A stretch of 41,396 nucleotides of DNA, from positions 1 through 41,396 of the forward strand of contig JAITRC010000018.1 in NCBI GenBank assembly GCA_031288615.1. The letters run 5' to 3'. The stretch is from Tannerellaceae bacterium. GTDB lineage: Bacteria; Bacteroidota; Bacteroidia; Bacteroidales; Tannerellaceae. The notes under the pieces are model-generated. The model saw only the letters and a list, made by a program, of their open reading frames with translations, did no database searches and had not been told where the DNA came from. Of this stretch, positions 15,518 to 24,219 are shown in pieces (within the stretch, counting starts at the first letter, position 1; each line of letters begins with the position of its first letter). The position numbers and the translations under genes were made by a program.

Positions 15518-16679
15518 ATTCCCTGATTTTTCTGTACAAAGTACGCTCCGAAATACCTAACTCTTCTGCTGCTTTTTTTCTTTTACCGCCTAACTTTTCT
15601 AACATCTTGCGGATAGCTTCTTTTTCGGCATCCGCCAAAGAAACAACATCTTCTTCCACTACATCAACTACTTCCTGAATTGACTTATTTATTCCATGAT
15701 CAATGTTCGAATAATTGACCGTTCCATCTACTCTCGCATTACCGGACATAATATCATGCACCAAAGTTTTTAATTCTGCCACATCTTTTTTCATGTCAAA
15801 TAAAACCTGGTACAATATTTCTCGTTCATTACTGAATATTTTACCATTATCCACTTCACTCAACAACATGGGAAGATGTTCCGTTTCTTTTTTAGGAAGG
15901 TAATAACTTAATACCTCTCCGGTGACATCCCTTTTTTCTTCAATTACAGAGATACGTTCGGTTACATTTTTCAATTCCCGTACATTACCCGGCCACCTAT
16001 AATTTACCAATACTTTTTTAGCACTGTCTTCCAACTTAATGATAGAAGGCATTTTATATTTTTCTGCACAATCAGTCGCAAACTTACGAAACAACAATGA
16101 TATATCCTCTTCCCCACGTTCTCTTAAGGGAGGAATCTGAATGGGTATACTGCTTAACCTGTAGAATAAATCTTCCCTGAATTTACCTTTTAATACAGCA
16201 TTCATTAAATCTACATTTGTGGCAGCGACAATCCTTACATTGGTTTTCAACACTTTAGAAGAGCCTACTCTCATAAACTCACCTGTTTCCAATACTCGCA
16301 GTAAACGAGCCTGAGTAGGCATGGGTAGTTCCCCTACTTCATCCAAAAAAATAGTACCCCCATCTACTACCTCAAAATAGCCTTTTCTTTCGGCAAGCGC
16401 TCCGGTAAAAGAACCTTTTTCATGACCAAACAATTCGGAATCAATTGTTCCTTCGGGAATAGCTCCACAATTGACAGCTATATATTCACCGTGTTTTCTC
16501 AAACTATTGGTATGTATAATTTGAGGAAAAAATTCTTTACCGACACCACTTTCACCCGTGATAAGTACGGAAGCATCAGTGGGTGCAACCTGTAAAGCCA
16601 CATAAATAGCCCTGTCCAAAGCCGCATTGTTTCCTATGATACCGAACCTATTCTTAACTTGCTGAATATCTGCTTTCAT
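15504..16679 (-). CDS. Sigma-54-dependent transcriptional activator without receiver domain
   Basis: The 391-residue protein starts almost directly with the AAA+ domain: Walker A GESGVGKE (about residue 40), the sigma-54-contacting loop written GSFTGA rather than GAFTGA, Walker B GGTIFLDEVGELP, and the arginine-finger region FREDLFYRLSS. A C-terminal Fis-type helix-turn-helix follows (AAEELGISERTLYRKIREY). There is no N-terminal receiver, GAF or PAS domain, so its activity must be controlled by amount, by a partner, or by being constitutive. It is the promoter-proximal gene of a leftward cluster with lptE, the TPR gene and secG. A candidate -7 box lies at 16721-16728. Confidence 0.92.
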   Translation of the reverse strand: MKADIQQVKNRFGIIGNNAALDRAIYVALQVAPTDASVLITGESGVGKEFFPQIIHTNSLRKHGEYIAVNCGAIPEGTIDSELFGHEKGSFTGALAERKGYFEVVDGGTIFLDEVGELPMPTQARLLRVLETGEFMRVGSSKVLKTNVRIVAATNVDLMNAVLKGKFREDLFYRLSSIPIQIPPLRERGEEDISLLFRKFATDCAEKYKMPSIIKLEDSAKKVLVNYRWPGNVRELKNVTERISVIEEKRDVTGEVLSYYLPKKETEHLPMLLSEVDNGKIFSNEREILYQVLFDMKKDVAELKTLVHDIMSGNARVDGTVNYSNIDHGINKSIQEVVDVVEEDVVSLADAEKEAIRKMLEKLGGKRKKAAEELGISERTLYRKIREYGLE

Positions 16680-16720
16680 ATGATTTCTTTCTTTACCTTT
16701 GAGGTCTGCCTCCAGCCTGA

Positions 16721-16728
16721 CAAAGTTA
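16721..16728 (-). promoter_or_regulatory. Candidate -7 box for the sigma-54 activator cluster
   Basis: On the - strand TAACTTTG matches TAnnTTTG, 42 bases before the ATG. No clear -33 TTTG is seen at the right distance. Confidence 0.4.
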
Positions 16729-16910
16729 AATACTTCCTGTCAGATCATGTTTGCAACTGACATCACATAATTTCAATTGCTTATTTAATTCGGAAAATTA
16801 CTGATGTATATAGGTTGTGTAAAGTGTCAATACCGACGTGAAACCTTCATGTAGACAGGATAGTTTACTGACAGGGATGTGCATTAAGGTGTTGATAAAA
16901 TGTGGATAAG

Positions 16911-16918
16911 TATTTTTG
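16911..16918 (+). promoter_or_regulatory. Candidate -7 box for the SpoU methyltransferase gene
   Basis: TATTTTTG matches TAnnTTTG and lies 58 bases before the ATG at 16976. It directly follows the DnaA-like 9-mers at 16890-16909, so protein bound there could affect this promoter. Confidence 0.4.
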
Positions 16919-16975
16919 AACCAGTTATTGACAGGATATGTACAGTTTATTGTCTGATTTTAGACTGTAGAAGAA

Positions 16976-17458
16976 ATGAGAGAGTTGAGAAATAAGATGC
17001 CTGTGACGGTGGTGCTGGACAGGGTACGAAGTCTTTATAATGTAGGGTCTATATTTAGAACTTCGGATGCATTTTGTGTAGAGACTATTTATTTGTGTGA
17101 GATTACGGGCTGTCCTCCTCATCCGGAAATACATAAGACGGCGTTGGGTGCGGAGGATACAGTTACCTGGAAATACTGTAAGTCTACACTACAGGCACTT
17201 GAAGAACTTCGTGAGGAGGGTTACGTACTTTGTGCAGTAGAACAGACGGAAAACAGTGTTTATATGGATTCATGGACTCCGGAACAGGAAAAGAAGTATG
17301 CATTTGTATTTGGGAATGAAGTGAAAGGAGTACAACCTCAAGCTGTGGATTATTGTGATTGTTGCATAGAAATTGCCCAATATGGAGCGAAAAGATCTTT
17401 GAATGTATCGGTGGCGGCAGCCCTTATTATTTACTATGTATTCAATAAACTAAAATAA
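16976..17458 (+). CDS. SpoU/TrmH-family RNA 2'-O-methyltransferase
   Basis: The 160-residue SPOUT enzyme would methylate a ribose 2'-OH in tRNA or rRNA with S-adenosylmethionine. The three knot motifs are present: NVGSIFRTSDAF (motif 1, about residue 22), FVFGNEVKGV (motif 2, about 111), and IEIAQYGAKRSLNVSVAAA (motif 3). It is a minimal catalytic domain without the N-terminal RNA-binding extension of TrmH or RlmB, so the target base is not predictable. It is monocistronic; the next feature is a tRNA on the opposite strand. Confidence 0.92.
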   Translation: MRELRNKMPVTVVLDRVRSLYNVGSIFRTSDAFCVETIYLCEITGCPPHPEIHKTALGAEDTVTWKYCKSTLQALEELREEGYVLCAVEQTENSVYMDSWTPEQEKKYAFVFGNEVKGVQPQAVDYCDCCIEIAQYGAKRSLNVSVAAALIIYYVFNKLK

Positions 17459-17476
17459 TATTAAAGTATATTATTG

Positions 17477-17551
17477 TCGGGGTAACAAGATTCGAACTTG
17501 TGACCCCCTGCTCCCAAAGCAGGTGCGCTAACCGGACTGCGCTACACCCCG
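17477..17551 (-). tRNA. tRNA-Pro (anticodon UGG)
   Basis: Read on the - strand the 75 bases fold as a tRNA. The acceptor stem is CGGGGTG with TACCCCG and discriminator A. The anticodon arm is CCTGC-TTTGGGA-GCAGG with anticodon TGG, and the T-loop is TTCGAAT. CCA is not encoded. The gene lies between two rightward genes. A -7 box (TACTTTTG, then C) is at 17569-17576 on the same strand. Confidence 0.95.
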
Positions 17552-17568
17552 AATGCGTGTATTCGGGG
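17547..17568. repeat. 8-bp perfect inverted repeat at the tRNA-Pro 5' end
   Basis: CCCCGAAT, a six-base spacer and ATTCGGGG form a perfect dyad. One arm contains the first five bases of the tRNA acceptor stem; the other abuts the -7 box. In a precursor transcript part of it could pair with the 5' leader. Confidence 0.6.
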
Positions 17569-17576
17569 CAAAAGTA
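17569..17576 (-). promoter_or_regulatory. Candidate -7 box for tRNA-Pro
   Basis: On the - strand TACTTTTG followed by C fits the TAnnTTTG consensus and lies 18 bases upstream of the mature tRNA. A matching TTTG at -33 is not seen. Confidence 0.5.
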
Positions 17577-17599
17577 GAAAAACTTTTGGATTGAAGAAG

Positions 17600-17628
17600 T
17601 TTGTGAGTGTGGAAGTACATTACTTTTG
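17600..17628 (+). promoter_or_regulatory. Candidate promoter of dsbD
   Basis: TTTG (17600-17603), a 17-base spacer and TACTTTTG (17621-17628) resemble the -33/-7 pair, with a slightly short spacer. The dsbD ATG is at 17674. Confidence 0.5.
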
Positions 17629-17673
17629 TTTCTGAGAAGGGTGCCGTAAAATCAGTTTAATAAAATAATAAAG

Positions 17674-19509
17674 ATGAGATGGTTATTTTTGAGTTTTATT
17701 ACTTTTTCTATGCAGGCACAGATACTGACACCGGTATTGTGGAATATAGAAAGGAAGTCGGGGGGTGAAATAGATACACTTTTTTTTAAGGCTATTTGTG
17801 AAGAAGGCTGGCATGTATATGATGTGAATCTACCTGCCAATGGTCCAATATCTACTTCTGTTTCTTTCGAGACTGTAAAAGGAGTGGAATGGATGGGAGA
17901 ACTCTCAACTCTTGTTCCTCCTGAAAAAGTGTATGACGCTGCCTTCAATATGGAGTTACGTTGGTTTGATAAGGAAGTGTCCTTTTTTATTCCGTTTAAA
18001 ATAACGGATACAACTGAGTTTCATTTAACAGGAGAGTTGGAATATATGGCTTGCGATGAGGAACAATGCTTACCTCCCGAACGGATACCCTTTTCTTTTG
18101 GTGCTCAAGCATCTAATGAATCTGTGTTTTCTTTTATTCCTGAAAAAGAGGATCAGTCTTTATTATTTATTTTCATTACAGGATTTATAGGCGGATTATT
18201 AGCTATACTTACTCCATGCGTGTGGCCGATGATTCCTATGACGGTAGGTTTTTTTCTTAAACGAGTAAAGAATAAGCGAAAGGCTATATTGGATGCTTTT
18301 ATATACGGTTTATCCATTGTTATTATTTACATTTTAATAGGACTAATAATAACAATTATTTTTGGTGCAAGTGCATTGAATGAGATGGCTACCCATGCGG
18401 TATTTAATGTCTTGTTTTTCTTGCTCTTATTGGTATTTGCGGTCTCTTTTTTCGGGGCTTTTGAATTGCGGTTTCCTTCTTCATGGACGACGAAAATAGA
18501 TAGTAAGGCAGAGGCTGTAGGAGGTATGATCGGTATATTCCTTATGGCCTTTACGTTGGTGTTGGTATCTTTTTCCTGTACAGGGCCTATAATAGGTACG
18601 TTGCTTGTGGAAGCTGCATCATTGGGTTCATTATCAGGTCCTACAGTAGGTATGTTGGGCTTTTCAATGGCATTGGCCATCCCTTTTTCTTTTTTTGCCG
18701 TCTTTCCGGAATGGATGAAACGCATACCTAAGTCGGGGGGATGGATGAATATGGTAAAGGTGACGTTAGGATTCCTTGAATTAGCCTTGTCGTTGAAGTT
18801 TCTTTCGGTGGCGGATATGGCTTACGGGTGGCATATCCTTGATCGTGAAGTTTTTTTGTCGCTTTGGATAGTTATCTTTGCTTTACTTGGATTTTATTTA
18901 CTTGGACTGATACGGTTTGCGCATGACAAGGCTCTTGATTCACTAAGCTTGTTTCGTTTTTTTTTAGCTATTGTTTCTCTTTCATTTTCACTTTATATGC
19001 TGCCCGGTCTTTGGGGTGCTCCATTGAAAGCGATCAGTGCATTTACGCCTCCTCTTTCTACACAGGATTTCAATTTGTATACGCATGAAGTGCGGTCTCT
19101 TTTTACGGATTATGAAGAAGGGATGGCCTACGCAAGAGAAGTCAATAAACCGGTTTTAATTGACTTTACCGGTTTTGGTTGTGTGAATTGCCGTAAAATG
19201 GAGGCTTCTGTGTGGACGGATCCCAAAGTAAAAACACTTATGGAAGATTATTTTGTCCTTATTTCTCTTTTTGTGGATGATAAAACGCCGTTAGCCCAGC
19301 CTCAAACGGTGCAAGAACAAGGACGTAGTAGGCGACTGAAAACAGTGGGAGATAAGTGGAGTTTTTTTCAACGTAGCCGCTTCGGTGCGAATGCCCAACC
19401 GTATTACATGATTCTTTCGCCGGATGAAAAGATACTTTCCGGTCCATATACCTACAATCCTTCTCCGGAAGATTTTCTCCGTTTCCTTGAATCAACCGTA
19501 AAACCGTAG
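17674..19509 (+). CDS. dsbD: Thiol:disulfide interchange protein DsbD
   Basis: DsbD carries reducing power from cytoplasmic thioredoxin across the inner membrane to periplasmic partners. The 611-residue protein has all three parts. The periplasmic alpha domain carries the redox pair in ACDEEQCLPP (about residues 127-132). The central membrane domain has about eight helices with one cysteine in LTPCVWPMIP and one in SFSCTGP. The C-terminal thioredoxin domain has GFGCVNCRKME (about residue 505). A signal segment lies at residues 1-16. It is complete and AT-richer than the left part of the window. It is followed after 38 bases by the citramalate/LeuA-like gene, which has its own -7 box. Confidence 0.95.
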   Translation: MRWLFLSFITFSMQAQILTPVLWNIERKSGGEIDTLFFKAICEEGWHVYDVNLPANGPISTSVSFETVKGVEWMGELSTLVPPEKVYDAAFNMELRWFDKEVSFFIPFKITDTTEFHLTGELEYMACDEEQCLPPERIPFSFGAQASNESVFSFIPEKEDQSLLFIFITGFIGGLLAILTPCVWPMIPMTVGFFLKRVKNKRKAILDAFIYGLSIVIIYILIGLIITIIFGASALNEMATHAVFNVLFFLLLLVFAVSFFGAFELRFPSSWTTKIDSKAEAVGGMIGIFLMAFTLVLVSFSCTGPIIGTLLVEAASLGSLSGPTVGMLGFSMALAIPFSFFAVFPEWMKRIPKSGGWMNMVKVTLGFLELALSLKFLSVADMAYGWHILDREVFLSLWIVIFALLGFYLLGLIRFAHDKALDSLSLFRFFLAIVSLSFSLYMLPGLWGAPLKAISAFTPPLSTQDFNLYTHEVRSLFTDYEEGMAYAREVNKPVLIDFTGFGCVNCRKMEASVWTDPKVKTLMEDYFVLISLFVDDKTPLAQPQTVQEQGRSRRLKTVGDKWSFFQRSRFGANAQPYYMILSPDEKILSGPYTYNPSPEDFLRFLESTVKP

Positions 19510-19514
19510 TTTAC

Positions 19515-19522
19515 TACCTTTG
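19515..19522 (+). promoter_or_regulatory. Candidate -7 box for the citramalate/LeuA-like gene
   Basis: TACCTTTG matches TAnnTTTG just after the dsbD stop and 26 bases before the ATG at 19548. No good -33 TTTG is present at standard spacing. Confidence 0.45.
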
Positions 19523-19547
19523 TTTCCCTTTAAAATGGAGAAAAGCG

Positions 19548-21053
19548 ATGATAGAGATCATGGATACAACCCTGCGGGACGGGGAACAGACTACAGGAGT
19601 TTCGTTTGCGGCACATGAGAAGCTGAATATAGCACAGGTGCTGCTGGCAGAATTGGGAGTGGATCGTATAGAGGTAGCATCGGCGCGTGTATCGGAAGGA
19701 GAGTTGGAGTCTGTTCGTAAACTGGTAAAGTGGGCGGAAAAGACGGGATTTATAGGTGCATTGGAGGTGCTGGGTTTCGTGGACGGCGATAAATCTATTC
19801 TCTGGATTGCTTCGACGGGTTGCAAGGTGATGAACTTGTTGAGTAAAGGCTCGTACAGGCATGTCACCGAACAGCTACATCGTACACCGGCTCAACACTT
19901 TGAGGATATACGCCATACCGTTGAACGGGCAGAAAAGAAAGGCCTTGTCATTAATCTCTATCTTGAGGACTGGTCAAACGGGATGAAAAGCTCTCCGGAC
20001 TATGTCTTTGAAATGATAGAGACACTTAAAGATTTACCTATCTCCCGTTACATGCTACCCGATACGTTGGGTATCCTTAATCCCTACGAGACCTATCACT
20101 TTTGTGGTCAGATGACGGAACGTTATCCCGATTTACATTTTGACTTTCATTCACACAATGATTACGACCTAGCTGTGGGGAATGTGTACTCGGCCATTCG
20201 TGCGGGAATAAAGGGAGTACATACGACGGTGAACGGGTTGGGTGAACGGGCAGGCAATGCACCTCTTAGCAGTGTCGCAGCCCTGATTAAAGATCATCTT
20301 GGAGAAGAAACGCATCTTCGGGAGGATAAAATAAACCGGATAAGTCGTTTGGTGGAAACGTATTCGGGTATCCGTTTGTCGCCCAATAAACCGGTTGTGG
20401 GCGAGTATGTTTTTACACAATGTGCAGGCATTCACGCGGATGGCGATAGTAAAGGAAACCTTTATTACAACGACCTTTTGCCGGAACGATTCGGGCGAGT
20501 TCGTGAATATGCCCTTGGTAAGAACTCAGGGAAAGCAAATATCAAAAAGAACCTTGAGGCGCTGGGTATAGACCTTGATGAAGATTCCATGCGCTGCGTC
20601 ACGGATCGTATCATTGAACTTGGGGATAAGAAAGAAATCGTTACACCGGAAGACCTTCCGTACATCATCAGTGATGTGCTTCATCATGAGACGCAAGAAG
20701 AGAATAAAGTCCGTATCCTTAATTACTCGCTATCACTGGCGCAAGGACTGCGTCCAATGGCGACGGTGAAGATAGAAATAGAGGGTCAGGCGTATGAGGA
20801 ATCCTCCTCCGGCGACGGACAATACGATGCCTTTGTACATGCCCTCCGTAAGATATATGCCGGACTGAATCGCCCTTTCCCATTGCTTACCAATTATTCT
20901 GTCTCCATTCCTCCCGGAGGCCGCACCGACGCGTTGGTTCAGACTATCATCAGCTGGCACCACGACGGTTTTGATTTTAAGACTCGAGGCCTTGATGTAG
21001 ATCAGACAGAAGCTGCTATCAAAGCAACCCTGAAGATGCTCAACAAGCTATAG
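19548..21053 (+). CDS. cimA: LeuA-family synthase, probably (R)-citramalate synthase
   Basis: This acetyl-CoA-dependent aldol synthase resembles 2-isopropylmalate and citramalate synthases. The 501 residues show [16 protein letters not shown], the metal-binding HSHNDYDLAVGN, GLGERAGNAPL, a linker and a C-terminal LeuA-type regulatory domain (about 385-500). Its sequence differs clearly from the convergent leuA next door in the substrate-facing parts (for example EVASARVSEGE where LeuA has [11 protein letters not shown]), so it is likely the second Bacteroidetes paralogue, used for citramalate in isoleucine synthesis. The alternatives are a second isopropylmalate synthase or homocitrate synthase. 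leuB, leuC and leuD are not in the window. Confidence 0.8.
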   Translation: MIEIMDTTLRDGEQTTGVSFAAHEKLNIAQVLLAELGVDRIEVASARVSEGELESVRKLVKWAEKTGFIGALEVLGFVDGDKSILWIASTGCKVMNLLSKGSYRHVTEQLHRTPAQHFEDIRHTVERAEKKGLVINLYLEDWSNGMKSSPDYVFEMIETLKDLPISRYMLPDTLGILNPYETYHFCGQMTERYPDLHFDFHSHNDYDLAVGNVYSAIRAGIKGVHTTVNGLGERAGNAPLSSVAALIKDHLGEETHLREDKINRISRLVETYSGIRLSPNKPVVGEYVFTQCAGIHADGDSKGNLYYNDLLPERFGRVREYALGKNSGKANIKKNLEALGIDLDEDSMRCVTDRIIELGDKKEIVTPEDLPYIISDVLHHETQEENKVRILNYSLSLAQGLRPMATVKIEIEGQAYEESSSGDGQYDAFVHALRKIYAGLNRPFPLLTNYSVSIPPGGRTDALVQTIISWHHDGFDFKTRGLDVDQTEAAIKATLKMLNKL

Positions 21054-21068
21054 GGTGACGCGAAGCGG

Positions 21069-22565
21069 CTAAGAAATAAACTTGTTGATGGCATCAATGA
21101 AGGCTTCGGCAGCGGCGGCGACGATGTCGGTGTTTGCGGAGAAGCCGTAGAAGATGTTTCCCTGATATTCTACCTGGATATGAACCTTTCCAGTGTCGTC
21201 ACTTCCCTTGTTGATGGCTTGGATGAGGAACTCCTGGATGGTCATGTCACTATTGCTGATGGCCTTTTTAACGGCCTTGATGGCAGCGTCCACAGGGCCG
21301 TTTCCTGCTGCGGTTTCATAGCGTTTCACGCCAGAGAGATTGAGACAAATGCTGGCTACGGGTTGTACACCGAATCCGCTGACGACTTGTAAATAATCCA
21401 ATTTGATACAATGGGTGTCTGTACGGTCTTTCCCGACGAGCATAAGGATATCATCGTCGCTGATGTTCTTTTTGCTATCGGCAAGTTTGAGGAACTGGGC
21501 GTAGACCTTGTCCAACTTTTCCTGGTCGGCCTGTATACCGAGCACGGAAAGTCTATGTTTGAGCGCCGCTCTACCGCTACGGGCGGTAAGGACAATGGCA
21601 TTGTCATCAATACCAATCTCCTTAGGATCAATGATCTCATAGCTTTCGCGATTCTTTAAGATGCCGTCTTGATGGATGCCTGACGAATGCGCAAAGGCGT
21701 TACGCCCGACAATGGCCTTGTTGGGCTGTACGGGCATGTTCATCAAGGCCGACACCATACGACTGATACCGTATATTTTGGTGGTATTGATGTTGGTGGA
21801 GATGTTTCTTTCGCGGTGGCTACGGAAGATCATGGCGATTTCTTCCAGAGAAGTATTGCCGGCGCGCTCCCCGATGCCGTTGATGGTTACTTCTACTTGC
21901 CGAGCACCGTTGAGGACACCTTGGACGGTGTTGGCGGTAGCCATCCCTAAATCATTATGGCAGTGTGTGGACAGGATGGCCTGATCCACATTGGCGACAT
22001 GCTCCTTAAGGAAACGAATCTTGGCTCCATATTCATCGGGGAGGCAGTAACCGGTGGTATCGGGGATATTGATGGTGGTAGCCCCTGCTTTGATGACGGC
22101 TTCGACCACACGAGCAAGGTATTCATTTTCCGTCCTTCCGGCATCTTCGCAGTAGAACTCTACGTCTTCGACGTATTTTTTTGCGTGCTTAACGGCGTCT
22201 ACGGCACGCTGGAGAATCTCTTCCTGATTGGAGTTAAACTTATGCCGGATGTGATATTCGGAAGTACCGATACCGGTATGAATGCGTCCTCGCTTAGCGT
22301 ATTTGAGTGCCTCAGCGGCCACATCAATGTCATGCTCTACCGCACGGGTAAGGGCGCAAATGACAGGCCAAGTAACGGCTTTGGCGATTTCTACCACACT
22401 GTTGAAGTCTCCCGGACTAGAAACAGGAAAACCCGCTTCAATGATATCCACACCCAGACTTTCGAGGGCTTTGGCTATTTCAATTTTCTCTACCGTGTTT
22501 AATTGACAGCCGGGAACTTGTTCTCCATCCCGTAACGTCGTGTCGAAAATAACTAATTTGTCCAT
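21069..22565 (-). CDS. leuA: 2-isopropylmalate synthase
   Basis: LeuA condenses acetyl-CoA with 2-oxoisovalerate, the committed step of leucine synthesis. The 498-residue protein has [38 protein letters not shown] (metal ligands), [25 protein letters not shown] and a C-terminal regulatory domain (about 390-498) through which leucine normally inhibits the enzyme. It is the third gene of a leftward run with miaA and nth, 22 bases after nth, not in a leu operon. It ends 15 bases from the convergent paralogue. Confidence 0.95.
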   Translation of the reverse strand: MDKLVIFDTTLRDGEQVPGCQLNTVEKIEIAKALESLGVDIIEAGFPVSSPGDFNSVVEIAKAVTWPVICALTRAVEHDIDVAAEALKYAKRGRIHTGIGTSEYHIRHKFNSNQEEILQRAVDAVKHAKKYVEDVEFYCEDAGRTENEYLARVVEAVIKAGATTINIPDTTGYCLPDEYGAKIRFLKEHVANVDQAILSTHCHNDLGMATANTVQGVLNGARQVEVTINGIGERAGNTSLEEIAMIFRSHRERNISTNINTTKIYGISRMVSALMNMPVQPNKAIVGRNAFAHSSGIHQDGILKNRESYEIIDPKEIGIDDNAIVLTARSGRAALKHRLSVLGIQADQEKLDKVYAQFLKLADSKKNISDDDILMLVGKDRTDTHCIKLDYLQVVSGFGVQPVASICLNLSGVKRYETAAGNGPVDAAIKAVKKAISNSDMTIQEFLIQAINKGSDDTGKVHIQVEYQGNIFYGFSANTDIVAAAAEAFIDAINKFIS

Positions 22566-22587
22566 TTTATTGTACGTAAAAGTGTGT

Positions 22588-23229
22588 TTAAGTCAAAGAA
22601 GTAGTGAAGTAGTTACACCAGGGGTGTATGTTGCAATCTTTACAATGGGGGCGTCGAGCTGTGCAAATATATCGCCCGTGCAGGATAAACCAGTGATGCG
22701 CTTTGGTCAAAAGTCGGGAAGGGATAAAGCGAGTGAGTTCACGTTCAGTTTCCAAAGGCGTTTTACTGTTGAGGGTAAGCCCGATGCGGTTGGATACCCG
22801 AAAGACATGCGTGTCTACCGGCATTGTCGGTACATTATAAATGACACCTGCCACGACGTTGGCCGTTTTACGCCCCACGCCAGGTAAACGCTGTAACTCA
22901 TCCACGCCAGAAGGCACTCTGCCGCCAAACTCGTTTACCAACATTTGTGCCATCCCGACCAGATGTCCGGCCTTGTTGTTGGGATAAGAAACAGAACGGA
23001 TGTAAGGATAGACTTCTTTGGGAGAAACGGCGGCGAGAGACTGCGGTGTAGGGAAAGCGTCAAAGAGGGCGGGCGTCACAGAATTGACCCGCTTGTCGGT
23101 GCATTGTGCTGACAACATGACGGCAATAAGGAATTGAAAAGCGTTTGCATGCCGGAGTTCGGACTCCGCCGTCGGCACATTCTTTTCAAACCAATTCAGT
23201 ACACCGTTATATCTCTCTTCTCTTGTCAT
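22588..23229 (-). CDS. nth: Endonuclease III
   Basis: This DNA glycosylase/AP lyase removes oxidised pyrimidines. The 213-residue protein has the helix-hairpin-helix [12 protein letters not shown] (Lys nucleophile), the catalytic Asp in [13 protein letters not shown], and the four-cysteine Fe-S loop C-x6-C-x2-C-x5-C in [17 protein letters not shown]. Its start overlaps the end of miaA by 23 bases, so the two are coupled. Confidence 0.96.
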   Translation of the reverse strand: MTREERYNGVLNWFEKNVPTAESELRHANAFQFLIAVMLSAQCTDKRVNSVTPALFDAFPTPQSLAAVSPKEVYPYIRSVSYPNNKAGHLVGMAQMLVNEFGGRVPSGVDELQRLPGVGRKTANVVAGVIYNVPTMPVDTHVFRVSNRIGLTLNSKTPLETERELTRFIPSRLLTKAHHWFILHGRYICTARRPHCKDCNIHPWCNYFTTSLT

Positions 23230-24151
23230 GGGGGTCGCAAAGGTAGGTAAAAATGGAGAGTTTTTCAGATAACGGGAGCGAGGCGTCTATCCACCGGATG
23301 GGTATTCCGCGACGCTCCATCCCTCTGAACCAAGTCATCTGCCGTTTGGCAAACTGATGAATAGCAGTCTCCAACTGCTGTACCATCTCTTCGTAGGAAA
23401 GTGACCCGATGAGGTGTAAGGTTAAATATTTATACTCTAACCCATAATAGATAAGGTCGTCGGGCGATAAGCCCTCGTCAATGAGTCGGCGCACCTCATC
23501 CAGCATACCTTCATCCAGACGGGCACGCAGGCGGCGGGATATAGCCTGCCGACGTTGTTCACGTTCAATATTCAGTCCGAGCACAAGACTTCGGGGCGGT
23601 GTGTAATGAGTACGTAGAGGTGTTTCCTGGCGGTAATATTCCTCAATTTCGATTGCACGGATGGCTCGCTGAGGCGTATCAAGGTCTGTTTTATTATGCA
23701 GGCTTTTGTATTGGGAAAGGAGGTGGGTGAGTTCGGTCAGGCTTTTGTTTTGTAAGGAATGGCGCAGCTCCGGATTTTCCGGAACTTCCCAGAGGCGGTA
23801 TCCCCGAAGGATGGCTTCGATGTACATTCCTGTCCCACCGCATAAGACGGGAACTTTACCTTCTGCCCGAAGTGTTTCATATACACGAAAGAAGTCTCGT
23901 TGGTAAGCAAAGACATTGTACTTTTCTCCCGGCTCGCAGATATTAATTAAGTGGTGGGGTACCTGCTTATTGTTTATCTGATAAGCCGATAAATCCTTGC
24001 CGGTACCGATGTCCATTCGCCGGTAGACTTGCCGCGAGTCCGCACTGATCACTTCCGAATGGATAGCATCGGCTATAGCTACCGCGAACTCCGTTTTTCC
24101 TGAAGCCGTCGGCCCCAGCAGGGTAATCAAATCCCATTGAGTTTTTTCCAT
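23207..24151 (-). CDS. miaA: tRNA dimethylallyltransferase
   Basis: MiaA adds a dimethylallyl group to N6 of A37 in UNN-decoding tRNAs. The 314-residue product has the P-loop LLGPTASGKTE near residue 11, ISADSRQVYRRMDIGTGK, GGTGMYIEAIL, DTPQRAIRAIE and the C-terminal FAKRQMTWFRG. The frame is open upstream to 24385, but that part is low-complexity and overlaps the divergent dus gene, so the ATG at 24151 was chosen. It heads a leftward unit with nth and leuA. Confidence 0.96.
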   Translation of the reverse strand: MEKTQWDLITLLGPTASGKTEFAVAIADAIHSEVISADSRQVYRRMDIGTGKDLSAYQINNKQVPHHLINICEPGEKYNVFAYQRDFFRVYETLRAEGKVPVLCGGTGMYIEAILRGYRLWEVPENPELRHSLQNKSLTELTHLLSQYKSLHNKTDLDTPQRAIRAIEIEEYYRQETPLRTHYTPPRSLVLGLNIEREQRRQAISRRLRARLDEGMLDEVRRLIDEGLSPDDLIYYGLEYKYLTLHLIGSLSYEEMVQQLETAIHQFAKRQMTWFRGMERRGIPIRWIDASLPLSEKLSIFTYLCDPHDKRREI

Positions 24152-24219
24152 TTTAAAGGGTTGCAAGGTACATCCTTTGTAGTAAAAGAGTAGCTTCGCT
24201 CCATCTTGAATAGAAAAAG

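Larger units (their letters stand above)
16680..16975. other. AT-rich divergent intergenic region with DnaA-box-like sites and TGACAGG repeats
   Basis: This 296-base gap separates the leftward activator gene from the rightward methyltransferase. It holds a perfect DnaA-type 9-mer TGTGGATAA (16901-16909), a one-mismatch copy TGTTGATAA eleven bases earlier (16890-16898), repeated GACAGG motifs (16854, 16870, 16930, and an inverted CCTGTCAG at 16737-16744), and -7 promoter boxes for both flanking genes. I see no open frame of note. It may be only a regulatory region; an origin-related role is speculative because dnaA is not nearby. Confidence 0.4.
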
